DNA of 19,629 bases, from assembly GCA_021160245.1 (NCBI GenBank), contig JAGHCW010000084.1, positions 1 through 19,629 on the forward strand, in the 5' to 3' direction. Position numbers and translations under genes: made by a program. Shown one piece after another: positions 1 through 8,500 of the stretch. The notes beneath the pieces were generated by a model. That model did not search any database. It saw nothing but the letters and a program-made list of their open reading frames with translations, and was not told the DNA's origin. The stretch's first letter is position 1, and every line of letters begins with the position of its first letter. The DNA is from a bacterium (GTDB lineage Bacteria > B130-G9).

Positions 1-604
1 CGTTGTCCATCGAGAGGTTGTAAGATTCCAGCTTTCGCTCATCAATCGTGACGTTGATCTCCCGCTGAAGTCCACCCATCACAAACGCTATGGCGACGCC
101 TTGGAGTCGCTCCAGGGAAGGAGACATGACGTCCTCAAGATACTCGCGAAGCTCCATCGTGTTCTCCATGCCGGTTATGCCGAACACGAGAACGGGCTGG
201 TCGTTGGGATCATACTTCATAATGAGCGGATCGTCCGCGTCATCAGGCATATAGGCCGTTACCATGCCCACACGGTCGCGGACATCCTGCGCGGCAAAGT
301 CCAGGTTCGCGTCCCAGTTGAACTCCACCATGACCATCGACTTGCCCTCACTGGAAGTCGAGAAAACCCGCTTGACGTTCTCGGCCCGGCTGACCGCCTC
401 CTCAACGTTCTTGGTGATGGTCTCCTCGATCTCCTCCGAGGCGACGCCCTCATAAGTCGTCATGACAACAACTAGCGGGTAGTCGATGTCCGGCAGCAGG
501 TCCAGCCCAATCTGAAAGTAGGCCACAGCGCCGAACAGCACGATGATGAGAATGAACATCGTGGTGGCGACCGGTCTATCGACCGAAAAATTGGCCAGCT
601 TCAT
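1..604 (-). CDS. RND efflux pump 2, inner-membrane subunit (N-terminal part, cut by window edge)
   Basis: This is the first 201 residues of an AcrB/HAE1-type RND transporter, the inner-membrane pump of a tripartite export system. Reading leftwards from ATG 604-602 gives MKLANFSVDRPVATTMF, then a first membrane helix (about residues 12-30), the family motif LLPDIDYP near residue 37, and a porter-domain start containing EGVASEEIEETIT. The ATG overlaps the stop of adaptor 2 by 4 bases (ATGA), so translation is probably coupled and the two proteins form one pump/adaptor pair. Known family members run about 1000-1050 residues, so roughly four fifths lies outside the window. TM4, where the proton-relay residues sit, is not visible. 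The N-terminus differs clearly from pump 1 (LMPKVDVP at the same place), so the two pumps belong to different RND subgroups. Substrate unknown. Confidence 0.93.
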   Translation of the reverse strand, partial: MKLANFSVDRPVATTMFILIIVLFGAVAYFQIGLDLLPDIDYPLVVVMTTYEGVASEEIEETITKNVEEAVSRAENVKRVFSTSSEGKSMVMVEFNWDANLDFAAQDVRDRVGMVTAYMPDDADDPLIMKYDPNDQPVLVFGITGMENTMELREYLEDVMSPSLERLQGVAIAFVMGGLQREINVTIDERKLESYNLSMDN

Positions 605-1830
605 TTGCCCGCGCCTCCAGGCCGGACAATAGTAACCTCCTGGCCATCTGAAAGCGCCCAGTTGCCCTCGACTATGACGAGTTCATCGGGCTTCACGCCG
701 GAGAGTATCTCAACATTGCCGTTATCCGAGGCGCCAGTTTTGATCTCTCTCTGCTTTGCGTGGGCATTCTCCACAACGTAGAGCAATCGCTTGCCCTTGA
801 CCGTAACGAGCGCCTCGTCGGGCACGATGATGGCGTCAGGTTTGAGGCCGGTAATCAGCGCGATGCGGGCGAACATCCCCGAATTGAGGAAGTAGTCAGT
901 GTCCGAGTTCTCGATCTCAACCTGGACGTTAAAGGATCTGCTCCCGGCATCCACACGCGGATTGACAGTGATAACCTTCCCCGTAAATGTCATGCCGGGG
1001 AAAGCATCGACCGAGACCCGCACATCCTGGCCGACGCCGGCCTTTCCGGACTGCTCCTCCGGGACGCCGACATCTACCTTGACCGTTGAGAGGTCCATCA
1101 GCCAAACAAGAGGCGGGCCGCCAGCGGCCACAAACTCGCCCTCGTTCGCCATCTTGCCGACCACGACGCCGGCGAACGGAGCGCGGATGACGCTGTCGGA
1201 AAGCCTTTGCCTCGCCGAGTCGGAGCGAGCGGCTGCCTGCGCAAGGCCTGCTCTTGCGAGCTTCAGCTTCTCCTCTGCAACACGCTTCGCCGTGTCAATG
1301 TCTTCATAGCTCTGCTCGGATACAACGCTCTGCTTGTGCAGCTTTGCGAAGCGCTCAAAGTCGCGATTCGCCTTCTCTAGGGAGACCTTTGCGACTGAGA
1401 CCGATGCTTTAGCGTTCTTTTCCGCCGCCTCGCTCTCTCGAACCGCGAGCTCAAAATCGGTCTGCTCAAGGACGATGAGCGCATCGCCTTTGTCAACTTT
1501 ATCGCCCTCGTCAACATTGATCTTTTCAATACGGCCAGGGACCTTCGTCCCCAGCTTGGTCTCTTGCGCCGCCTTTAACGTGCCGGTAACGTGTATCGTC
1601 GTCCGAATCTCGCCCAGCCGGGCCGGCTCAACCATCACCTCAACCCGCGCCGCGTTGTTGTGGTTGGCGCCGTTCTGGTTGGCCGCGTCCTTTCCGCAAC
1701 CCAGACCAATCATCATAAACAATGAGATACATAAGACCGGCAGACATCTAATCACATTCTTCCCCAAGTTCCCCCTATTTGATAAGATTGTTTCCACTCC
1801 AAGTTGACGCCTCGAATTGACATAAACCAT
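601..1830 (-). CDS. RND periplasmic adaptor 2 (membrane fusion protein, probable lipoprotein)
   Basis: HlyD/AcrA-type adaptor that would bridge RND pump 2 and the outer-membrane channel. The order is typical: hydrophobic signal segment ending in GLGCGKD (probable lipidated Cys, although the -3 position is Gly rather than Leu); first half-lipoyl segment (INVDEGDKVDKGDALIV); an alpha-helical hairpin rich in Lys, Ala and Glu; second half-lipoyl segment (VIRAPFAGVVVGK); then beta-barrel and membrane-proximal domains. The start is uncertain. The frame is open to TTG 1860. ATG 1830 has GGGAG 6 bases upstream and is used here. TTG 1767 or GTG 1755 would give a shorter, more normal signal peptide of about 20 residues before the Cys. 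The stop overlaps pump 2 by 4 bases. Its first 257 bp or so (1505-1761) are 96% identical to the truncated remnant at 5174-5430. Confidence 0.92.
   Translation of the reverse strand: MVYVNSRRQLGVETILSNRGNLGKNVIRCLPVLCISLFMMIGLGCGKDAANQNGANHNNAARVEVMVEPARLGEIRTTIHVTGTLKAAQETKLGTKVPGRIEKINVDEGDKVDKGDALIVLEQTDFELAVRESEAAEKNAKASVSVAKVSLEKANRDFERFAKLHKQSVVSEQSYEDIDTAKRVAEEKLKLARAGLAQAAARSDSARQRLSDSVIRAPFAGVVVGKMANEGEFVAAGGPPLVWLMDLSTVKVDVGVPEEQSGKAGVGQDVRVSVDAFPGMTFTGKVITVNPRVDAGSRSFNVQVEIENSDTDYFLNSGMFARIALITGLKPDAIIVPDEALVTVKGKRLLYVVENAHAKQREIKTGASDNGNVEILSGVKPDELVIVEGNWALSDGQEVTIVRPGGAGK
1505..1761 (-). repeat. Adaptor 5' repeat, copy A (inside intact adaptor 2)
   Basis: 257 bp matching copy B at 5174-5430, with 10 mismatches and no gaps by eye. 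The match covers the signal peptide and first half-lipoyl segment and ends abruptly on both sides. Upstream of it the two copies have unrelated N-terminal codons. Confidence 0.93.
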
Positions 1831-1850
1831 CAGTTGTCTCCCGCGCCGCC

Positions 1851-1964
1851 CTAATCGCAAAGTCTATCCCGTTGTCCACCCTCCCGTCGATGATTCTCTT
1901 GATAAGTCATCAATCTGATTACTGGGGGACGAAGGCAACTATTGATCGTTTTGGAATCAGCCAT
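1851..1964 (-). CDS. Possible 37-residue leader ORF ahead of adaptor 2
   Basis: A short frame starts at ATG 1964-1962 (MADSKTINSCLRPPVIRL...) and stops at TAG 1853-1851. It has a strong ribosome-binding site, AGAGGAG at 1971-1977, 6 bases from the ATG. It lies 50 bases after the ABC ATPase stop and ends 20 bases before the ATG chosen for adaptor 2. The peptide has no signal sequence or domain that I recognise and is rich in Arg. It may be a leader that feeds ribosomes into adaptor 2, or the 5' stub of a gene broken when the ABC module arrived. The strong ribosome-binding site is the only real support; a chance ORF remains possible. Confidence 0.3.
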   Translation of the reverse strand: MADSKTINSCLRPPVIRLMTYQENHRREGGQRDRLCD

Positions 1965-2014
1965 AGAATACTCCTCTTTGGTTGGTAACTGTGGGGGCCG
2001 GATCGGTTCGCAGA

Positions 2015-2725
2015 TCATTCGAAACCTCGTCCTTCGCCGGCCTCTTCATAGGTCACGCCATCACGGATGTGATAGATGCGCTTGAAGGTTGGAATGATTT
2101 TTTCATCGTGGGTGACAACTATGATCGCGGTTTCAAATTTGCGCGCCATATCATTCAAAATACGGATCACCGCTAATGCGCGTTCGCTATCAAGCGGTGC
2201 GGTAGGTTCATCGGCGAGAATGACCGGTGGGCGATTGACCAGGCCCCGGGCGATGGCCACCCTTTGCTGTTCTCCTCCCGAAAGTTGCGAAGGCATGGCC
2301 TTGGCGCGATGGTCCACGTCAAGCGATTGCAGCAGCTTGACCGCCTGCTTGCGAGAGTCGGCGTTGGGCTTCCCTGCCAGCATGGGCAGCAGGGCGACGT
2401 TGTCGGTCACGTCTAAGAAGGGGATGAGATACGGAGCCTGAAAGATGAAGCCAATTTTGTCGCGACGTAGTGCGCGCAAGTCTCTGACCTTCCAAGCGTT
2501 GCTGTAAATCACCTCGTCGCCAATGGTCATGCGCCCGGCGGTGGGCTCGATGACCGCGCCCAAACACTTAAGCAGAGAGCTCTTGCCGGACCCTGATGGC
2601 CCGATCAGGCCGACAACCTCACCCGGGGCCACCAGCATATCCACTTTCTTCAAGGCATCGACGGCGGTGTCGCCACTGCCATAGCGTTTCCGCAAACCTT
2701 CGATATGAATACCTTTGCTGCTCAT
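2015..2725 (-). CDS. ABC exporter ATPase (DevA/LolD/MacB-like)
   Basis: A 236-residue ATP-binding subunit that powers the adjacent FtsX-like permease. All nucleotide-binding motifs are present: Walker A GPSGSGKSS (42-50), Q-loop FQAPYL (Q96), signature LSGGEQQR (148-155), Walker B VILADEP (168-174) and H-loop His206 in VVTHD. The D-loop region reads DEPTAPLDS where most MacB/LolD proteins have DEPTGNLDS, a minor variation. Length and motifs fit the small LolD/DevA class. The start ATG 2725 lies one base after the permease stop, so the module reads adaptor, permease, ATPase as one unit, the usual DevBCA order. No terminator is visible after the stop. Confidence 0.96.
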   Translation of the reverse strand: MSSKGIHIEGLRKRYGSGDTAVDALKKVDMLVAPGEVVGLIGPSGSGKSSLLKCLGAVIEPTAGRMTIGDEVIYSNAWKVRDLRALRRDKIGFIFQAPYLIPFLDVTDNVALLPMLAGKPNADSRKQAVKLLQSLDVDHRAKAMPSQLSGGEQQRVAIARGLVNRPPVILADEPTAPLDSERALAVIRILNDMARKFETAIIVVTHDEKIIPTFKRIYHIRDGVTYEEAGEGRGFE

Positions 2726-2726
2726 G

Positions 2727-3932
2727 TCAACCTCCTATGGCCTCGGCCGGGTCCACCTTGAGGGCGGCATGAATGGCGATAATACTTGATAGCACGCAGA
2801 TCATCAGCACGGCGACGAACCCGCGCACGGAATCGAGCGGCTCAAGTAGCACATATTTTGGGAAAATCGGCGCCATCAACAGGGTAGCGGTGATCTTGCC
2901 TACCACGAAGCCGATCGCCCCTAGGGCGATGGCCTGTTGCATGATCAAACCGACAATGGTGCGATTCTTGGTGCCAATCAGTTTGAGCACCGCGATCTCA
3001 CGGATCTTGCCGAGGGTCAGGGTGTAGATGATGAAGGCGACAATGGCCGCGCTAACAATCGATAGGATCACCAGGAACATGGCGATCTGTTTTGACGAGG
3101 TGGCGATCAGCTTACCGATGAGGATCTCCTCCATCTGGCTGCGGGTGTAGACCGTCAAACGCTTCCAGCGGCGAATCGATTCCGCCACCTCGTCCGCATC
3201 ACGACCCGCTTCAATCTGGACCAGAACCGCGTTGATGTAAGAGTTGGTGCTTTGCGAAGCGATGACTGCATCGAGTAAACCCGGAACCTGTGGTCGATTG
3301 AACGCCGGGTTTGAGGCGGTGCGGCGACGCTGCTGTCGGATGGCATCGTTGTCCTTGAGAAACTGGGCTTCCTGGGCATCCTTGAGCGGAATGAATATGA
3401 TTGGATCGCCTCCAGAAGAGACCATCCGCCGTGTCAGGCCCACCACCGTGTAACTGTTGCGGCGTATCTGGAGACAATCGCCGAGCTTGAAGCCGCTGGC
3501 GATGTCGGCTACCGCCTCGTAATGGCTACGGGTGATCTGACGGCCGGCGACGAGATACGGCGGCCAGCCGGGTGTGCCAGGCCCGCCCGCAGTAACACCT
3601 GTGACCATCGTCCGCACGTCACGCTCGCCATGGCGCACCTGCATGGTGAGATACGTGACGTTGGCCGTCCGCGCCACCCCCGGCATGCTGCGAATGCCGC
3701 GCCAACCATCGTCGTAGATACTTGAAGGCTCGGCATAGGGACCGAGGGTGTCTTTTTGCACCACCCAGAGATCGGCGCCGCTGTTGTCGAGCAAAGCCTT
3801 GCCATCATCCACCATACCTCGGTAGATGCCCGCCATGGAGAGGGTCACGCCGATCAGCAGCCCAAGACCAACGCCGGTAAAGACGAACTTGCCCCAGGCG
3901 TGCATGATGTCGCGACCGGCCAGGCTGATCAT
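2727..3932 (-). CDS. ABC exporter permease, FtsX/MacB family (DevC-like)
   Basis: A 401-residue inner-membrane permease. The layout is the MacB/DevC type: an N-terminal helix (about 15-36), a large periplasmic domain of about 240 residues (containing SGADLWVVQKDTLGPY), then three C-terminal helices (about 283-308, 330-354, 371-391) and the cytoplasmic tail LKVDPAEAIGG typical of FtsX-like permeases. The conserved GKIREIAVLKLIGT segment between helices 2 and 3 is the expected coupling region. ATG 3932 overlaps the stop of the HlyD-type adaptor by 4 bases. DevBCA systems export glycolipids in cyanobacteria, and relatives occur in many bacteria; the cargo here cannot be told from sequence. Confidence 0.95.
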   Translation of the reverse strand: MISLAGRDIMHAWGKFVFTGVGLGLLIGVTLSMAGIYRGMVDDGKALLDNSGADLWVVQKDTLGPYAEPSSIYDDGWRGIRSMPGVARTANVTYLTMQVRHGERDVRTMVTGVTAGGPGTPGWPPYLVAGRQITRSHYEAVADIASGFKLGDCLQIRRNSYTVVGLTRRMVSSGGDPIIFIPLKDAQEAQFLKDNDAIRQQRRRTASNPAFNRPQVPGLLDAVIASQSTNSYINAVLVQIEAGRDADEVAESIRRWKRLTVYTRSQMEEILIGKLIATSSKQIAMFLVILSIVSAAIVAFIIYTLTLGKIREIAVLKLIGTKNRTIVGLIMQQAIALGAIGFVVGKITATLLMAPIFPKYVLLEPLDSVRGFVAVLMICVLSSIIAIHAALKVDPAEAIGG

Positions 3933-5080
3933 CGCCTGACTCCTGGGATCTGTTCAACTACTTGAATGCGGCTGCGCGCATTCAAGGCTTTTGCGCTATA
4001 GACGACCACCTGGTCGCCGGTCTTCAGCCCTTCACGGACCTGCACCAGACCGTCCAAATCGGTGGTACCCAGAGTGACCTGTGTGAAGTGCAGGTCGCCA
4101 TTCTTGACCTGCCACACGCCCAATTTGCCATCGATGCGCTGGATGGCGGCATTGGGGAGGACCGGTCCGGCCGGAAGTGCTGGTAAAGCAACGGTGACTT
4201 CGGCCAGCTCACCGATGGGCGGTAGCGGCTCGGGCAGGTGATCGAATACCACCTTGGCCAGCACTTCCTCGGTCACTGCGTCGGCCAATGGCTCCATCCA
4301 CAACACACGACCGGTCTCTAACTCACCCGTTTGTGAACGCAATACGATCTGAGCCGGCAGATTGGCGGCAAGCCCACGCGCATGGATTTGATCGAAGCGT
4401 ACATTGACCCACAAACTCTCTGGGTCGATCAAACTCACCACCGTCTGGCCTGCCATAATCGTGGTCCCCGGATCGGCGTCGCGCGCAACAACCAGACCGT
4501 CAGCTGGAGCGATCAGCCGCAAATTGTTGTGTTGCGCAACCAAGGCCTCGCGCTCGGCCAAGACGCGGGCGAATTCGCCGCGCGCTGCGTTCAGACCTGC
4601 CTCGGCGACCTGCGTCTCGTATCGTTTGGTAGCGACCACCTCCTCACTAGAGGAGCGCATCTCCAACAACTGCTCGTAACGTTGCTCTTGTGTTAGGGCA
4701 TAGGTTTGGCGTGCCTGTGCCTCGTCTAATTGTGCATTTGCCCGTTTCAGGGCGGCGTCCTGGGCGCGGATACGTTCGTCAAGATCAACGGGGTCCATTT
4801 CGCCCAACACCTGGCCCGCTTTGACCCGATCTCCCACATGGACGTCCAGTCTTTTGACACGTCCGGCGAAGGTTGGACCGATTTTGTAGGTGTATCGAGC
4901 CTCGACAGTGCCGATGCCGAATAGCGCTGGTGAAATGGATGTGTTCTCAACGGTAGCCAAGGTCACGGGCACTGGCGCAAGGGGCCCAGAGCGCAGGGCA
5001 ACATAGACAAAAAGCGCCAGCAAGGGGATGAGTACAGCAAGCATGGCCAGGGTGCTCTTTCGCACACGTAGCTTTCTCAC
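3929..5080 (-). CDS. ABC exporter periplasmic adaptor, HlyD family (DevB-like)
   Basis: A 383-residue membrane fusion protein for the ABC exporter. It has a Lys/Arg-rich N-terminus (VRKLRVRKS), one membrane anchor (about 10-28), a half-lipoyl segment (VHVGDRVKAGQVLGEMD), a helical hairpin of about 90 residues (DERIRAQDAALKRANAQLDEA...), the second half-lipoyl segment (LIAPADGLVVARDADPG), and a beta-barrel region. The GTG start at 5080-5078 is chosen because the stop of the upstream chimeric ORF overlaps it as GTGA and the protein then begins just before the anchor. The frame is open further to 5140, but that would overlap foreign sequence and add 20 residues in front of the anchor. It is not closely similar to either RND adaptor in the window. 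Confidence 0.92.
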   Translation of the reverse strand: MRKLRVRKSTLAMLAVLIPLLALFVYVALRSGPLAPVPVTLATVENTSISPALFGIGTVEARYTYKIGPTFAGRVKRLDVHVGDRVKAGQVLGEMDPVDLDERIRAQDAALKRANAQLDEAQARQTYALTQEQRYEQLLEMRSSSEEVVATKRYETQVAEAGLNAARGEFARVLAEREALVAQHNNLRLIAPADGLVVARDADPGTTIMAGQTVVSLIDPESLWVNVRFDQIHARGLAANLPAQIVLRSQTGELETGRVLWMEPLADAVTEEVLAKVVFDHLPEPLPPIGELAEVTVALPALPAGPVLPNAAIQRIDGKLGVWQVKNGDLHFTQVTLGTTDLDGLVQVREGLKTGDQVVVYSAKALNARSRIQVVEQIPGVRR

Positions 5081-5463
5081 GACCTGATGCCTAGTCGATA
5101 AGCTATAACGTCCAATAAGCGCCACGGCATTTGAACACACACCCGTGGTTGGGTCAAGGCAGCGGGAGCGCCTCCCTCGTCAACGTTCACCTTCTCGACG
5201 CGGCCAGGGACCTTCGTCCCCAGCTTGGTCTCTTGCGCCGCCTTTAACGTGCCGGTAACGTGAATCGTCGTCCGAATCTCGCCCAGCCGGGCCGGCTCAA
5301 CCTTCACCTCAACCCGCGCCGCGTTGTTGTGGTTGGCGCCGTTCTGGTTGGCCGCGTCCTTTCCGCAACCCAGACCAATCATCATAAACAATGAGATACA
5401 TAAAACCGGCAGACATCTAATCACATTCTTCAAGTTTCTTCTAAGGTAATTAACAGAGCCCAT
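5077..5463 (-). pseudogene. Truncated, chimeric remnant of an RND periplasmic adaptor
   Basis: This 128-codon frame starts MGSVNYLRRNLKN and continues with an adaptor signal sequence and N-terminal domain nearly identical to adaptor 2, through KVNVDEG (residue 97). It then switches to 31 unrelated residues (GAPAALTQPRV...GIRS) and stops. The helical hairpin, second lipoyl half and beta-barrel are absent, so it cannot work as an adaptor. A GGAAG sequence lies about 9 bases before ATG 5463, 45 bases after RND pump 1 ends, exactly where an adaptor for a following pump would sit. The TGA at 5079-5077 overlaps the GTG of the ABC adaptor, so residual translation may still feed ribosomes into that gene. 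Confidence 0.85.
5174..5430 (-). repeat. Adaptor 5' repeat, copy B (inside the truncated remnant)
   Basis: Same-orientation partner of copy A, offset 3669 bp. Seven of the ten mismatches lie in about 20 bp at its left end (5185-5201); the other about 235 bp differ at only three positions. The seven clustered changes give mostly synonymous or Ile/Val replacements. Confidence 0.93.
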
Positions 5464-5508
5464 GACTCACAACTTCCAGGTCTCCGCACGCCGGTCTGCT
5501 TAAGGACT

Positions 5509-8500
5509 CTATTGGTGCTGCTTCGTAGTTTTCCGTCTGCGTGTGAAAAGATCATAGATGATTGGCAACATGAAGACGCTCAGGACGCCGGAGACGAGTA
5601 TGCCACCGGCCGAGGCGATTCCGATCCCATTTCTCATCTCCGCCCCTATCCCAGTTCCAAACGCCATCGGCAACATTCCCAAGACCGCGGCCAACGTAAT
5701 CATGACGATAGGTCTGAAGCGTTCGCACGCTGCGGTAATCATCGCCTTGTGTCGCGGGACACCCTCCTTAAGGTGAACGTTGAATTGGTCTATGATCAAG
5801 ATGGCGTTATTGACCACGATGCCAATGAGCATAACGCCGCCGACGAGAACGAACATCTCAATGCTCTTCCCAGTTATGAACAGGGCCCAAATTATCCCAA
5901 TTATGGTAAGTGGAAGCGTCACGAGTATTATAATGGGCTGCTTGAATGACTCCAAGATTGCGGACAAAGTGAGAATCACTAGCATGGCTGCGATGATGGC
6001 GGCTTCGGCCAGTCCTGCCTGACCCTCGGCCATGACTTCATACATGCCAGCGAATGTGTAGTTATACCCCGGAGGAATGATATTCGCATCGTCAATTTTC
6101 CCACTTATCTGGCTCACGGCTGTGCCCATGGGTTTCCCGGGCAGGAGGTTAGCAAACACCTTCGACACACGTCGCTTGTCCTTGCGCGTGATCTGGACTG
6201 GGGAGAGGTCCTCCTCTATCCGGCCCAAGCTTGTCAGAAGCAACGGATGTCCGGGAACCCCGGGAAAAAGAAACTGTTGAACCTGCTCCTTTCCCTCCTC
6301 CTTCTCAAGTTCCACTACGATATCGTAATTCCTTGCTCCCCGCTTGAATGTGCCGGCGGTAAGGCCCTCGAGATTCGCTCTCATAGTCATCCCCAGGGAT
6401 GTGGCCGGAAAGCCAATATCGGACATCACCGCTCGTTTGGGTCTTATGCGAAGCTCCGGTTTGCCTGCCCGGACGGTCGTATCCACATCAGTCAACCCGT
6501 TGATTTGGTTGGACAGCCCTTTAATCTTCAGAGCCAAGTCGTCAAGTGTCTCGAGGTTCTCTCCGGCAATCTCAAGCTCTATGTCGGACGATTGACCGCC
6601 GACGGGCGATGGTATCGATAACGATACGATGCAGTCCGGCATCTCGGCCAATCTAGTCCGGACCTCCTCCATTAGCTCCCCAATGCTAATTTCTCGCTCA
6701 TCTTTGTCGCTGAACTTAAGCAGTATCTGAGCTAGATAAACGCCCTCGCTCGCCTGGCCCATGACGCCCTCCACCTTGCCAATCGTGCTCAATGAATGGC
6801 GCACCTCGGGAAGGTCCTTCAGCAGTTCCTCAGCCTGACGCAGTTGCAGCGTCGTCCTGCCAAGATCGTTGGAGGTGGGAAACTCGAGCTTGACACTAAT
6901 CTGGCCTCGGTCCGCGTGAGGAAAGAAGTCCATTCCCAGGCCCGGAATCATGGATAGAGAGTGCAGAAGAACGAGTGCAACAACCACCAGAAATGATATC
7001 GCCGCCCATCTCCGCCGCTCAGTGAATGTCAGCAATGCGCGATAGATATTAATGACTCGCACGAATCCCTTGTTCCAACCTCCTTCCATCTTCGCGAGCA
7101 AGGATTGGGATGAGGACTTCTTGGCCCGCAAAATTATGGAGCATAGAAGCGGGGTGAGCGTGAACGAAATGAGCAACGACACAGCCGTCATAATCAACAT
7201 CGTGATCGCAAAGAACTTGATGAAAATGCCCATCATGCCGCCCATAATCGCTATCGGGAAGAGTACGACGATATTGGTGCCAGCGCTGGCGAGAACCGCT
7301 ATAAAAGCCGTGTTTGCTCCAACATAAGATGACTTCTTCACGTCGCCCGTCTCATCGAGGCGCTTGACAATCGCCTCAAGCACAACTATGGAGTTTGCGA
7401 CCAGTATCCCCACTGACATTCCGATGGCCATTAGGGTAGGCGCGTTGAGCGTATAGCCAAACATCTGCATGAAAAACAGCCCAATTACGATCGTAAGCGG
7501 CATCGTAATCGAGACGACCAGCAAGGCACGGAGATTGTACAGGAATAGGAACAGGATAAGGGCGGTTAGAAGAATGCCCTGGCCAACGTTGAGCCATGCG
7601 CTATCCACCATTGATTCAATGAAACGGCCATCGTCTGTAACCCATACCAGCTCCATCCCGGCCGGCAGATCTTGCTTGAGCTTATCCATCGCCTCACGCA
7701 CCATATTCACAACGCGGACCGCGTTGGCGTCAGCCTTCTTAACCACCTTGATCGCTACACAGGGCCGACCGTCTATGTCTGCTTTTTGTCGAAGCTCCTC
7801 TGTGGTCATGTGGACCCGCCCGAGGTCCTTGATGTAGCAGCGCTGGCCCTCTTTGCCTGCGACCTCCAGCTCGCCAATATCCCCGACTCGGCTATAATCC
7901 GCGTCGAATTTCACCGCATACTCAATGCCCTTTTCTCTGATCCGGCCCGAAGGGATTAACCGAATTCCTTGCTGAATAGCGCCCACTACGTCCATGCTAG
8001 AAAGCCCACGGGCAGCGAGCTTCCTCCGGTCCAGTGAGACGTGAACCTCCCGCTCGGCGCCGCCAATTAACTGGACGTCCGCCACGCCGGGAAGCACCGT
8101 GATCCGGTCTCGAAGGGTGTTGTCTGCGTAGTCATAGAGCTCGTCGATTGGGGCGGCGCCCGTCAGTGCTAAACTGATGATTGGCGCCGCACTCACGTCG
8201 AACTTCAGTATCTTGGGGTCCTCGACGCCCTCAGGAAAATCGGACTTGATTAGGTCCAGCTTCTCGCGCACATCCGTGGCAGCTATGTCCACATCAACAT
8301 CCAGATGAAACTCCAAAAACGTCTGGCAAACATTCTCCATGCAGGCCGAATTGACGTGCTTGAGGCCGTCGATTGTCACCATCTTGTCCTCGATCCTCTT
8401 GGCGACATCGGTCTCAATCTGCTTTGGACTTGCGCCGGGATAGGCCGTGGCGATCGTGATGAAAGGCACATCGACCTTGGGCATTAGCTCGATATTCATC

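Noticed and set aside
1505-5430. Composite transposon with the two adaptor copies as terminal repeats
   Set aside because: The repeats are pieces of a coding gene, no transposase or inverted ends are present, and the mismatch pattern points to paralogs rather than transposition.
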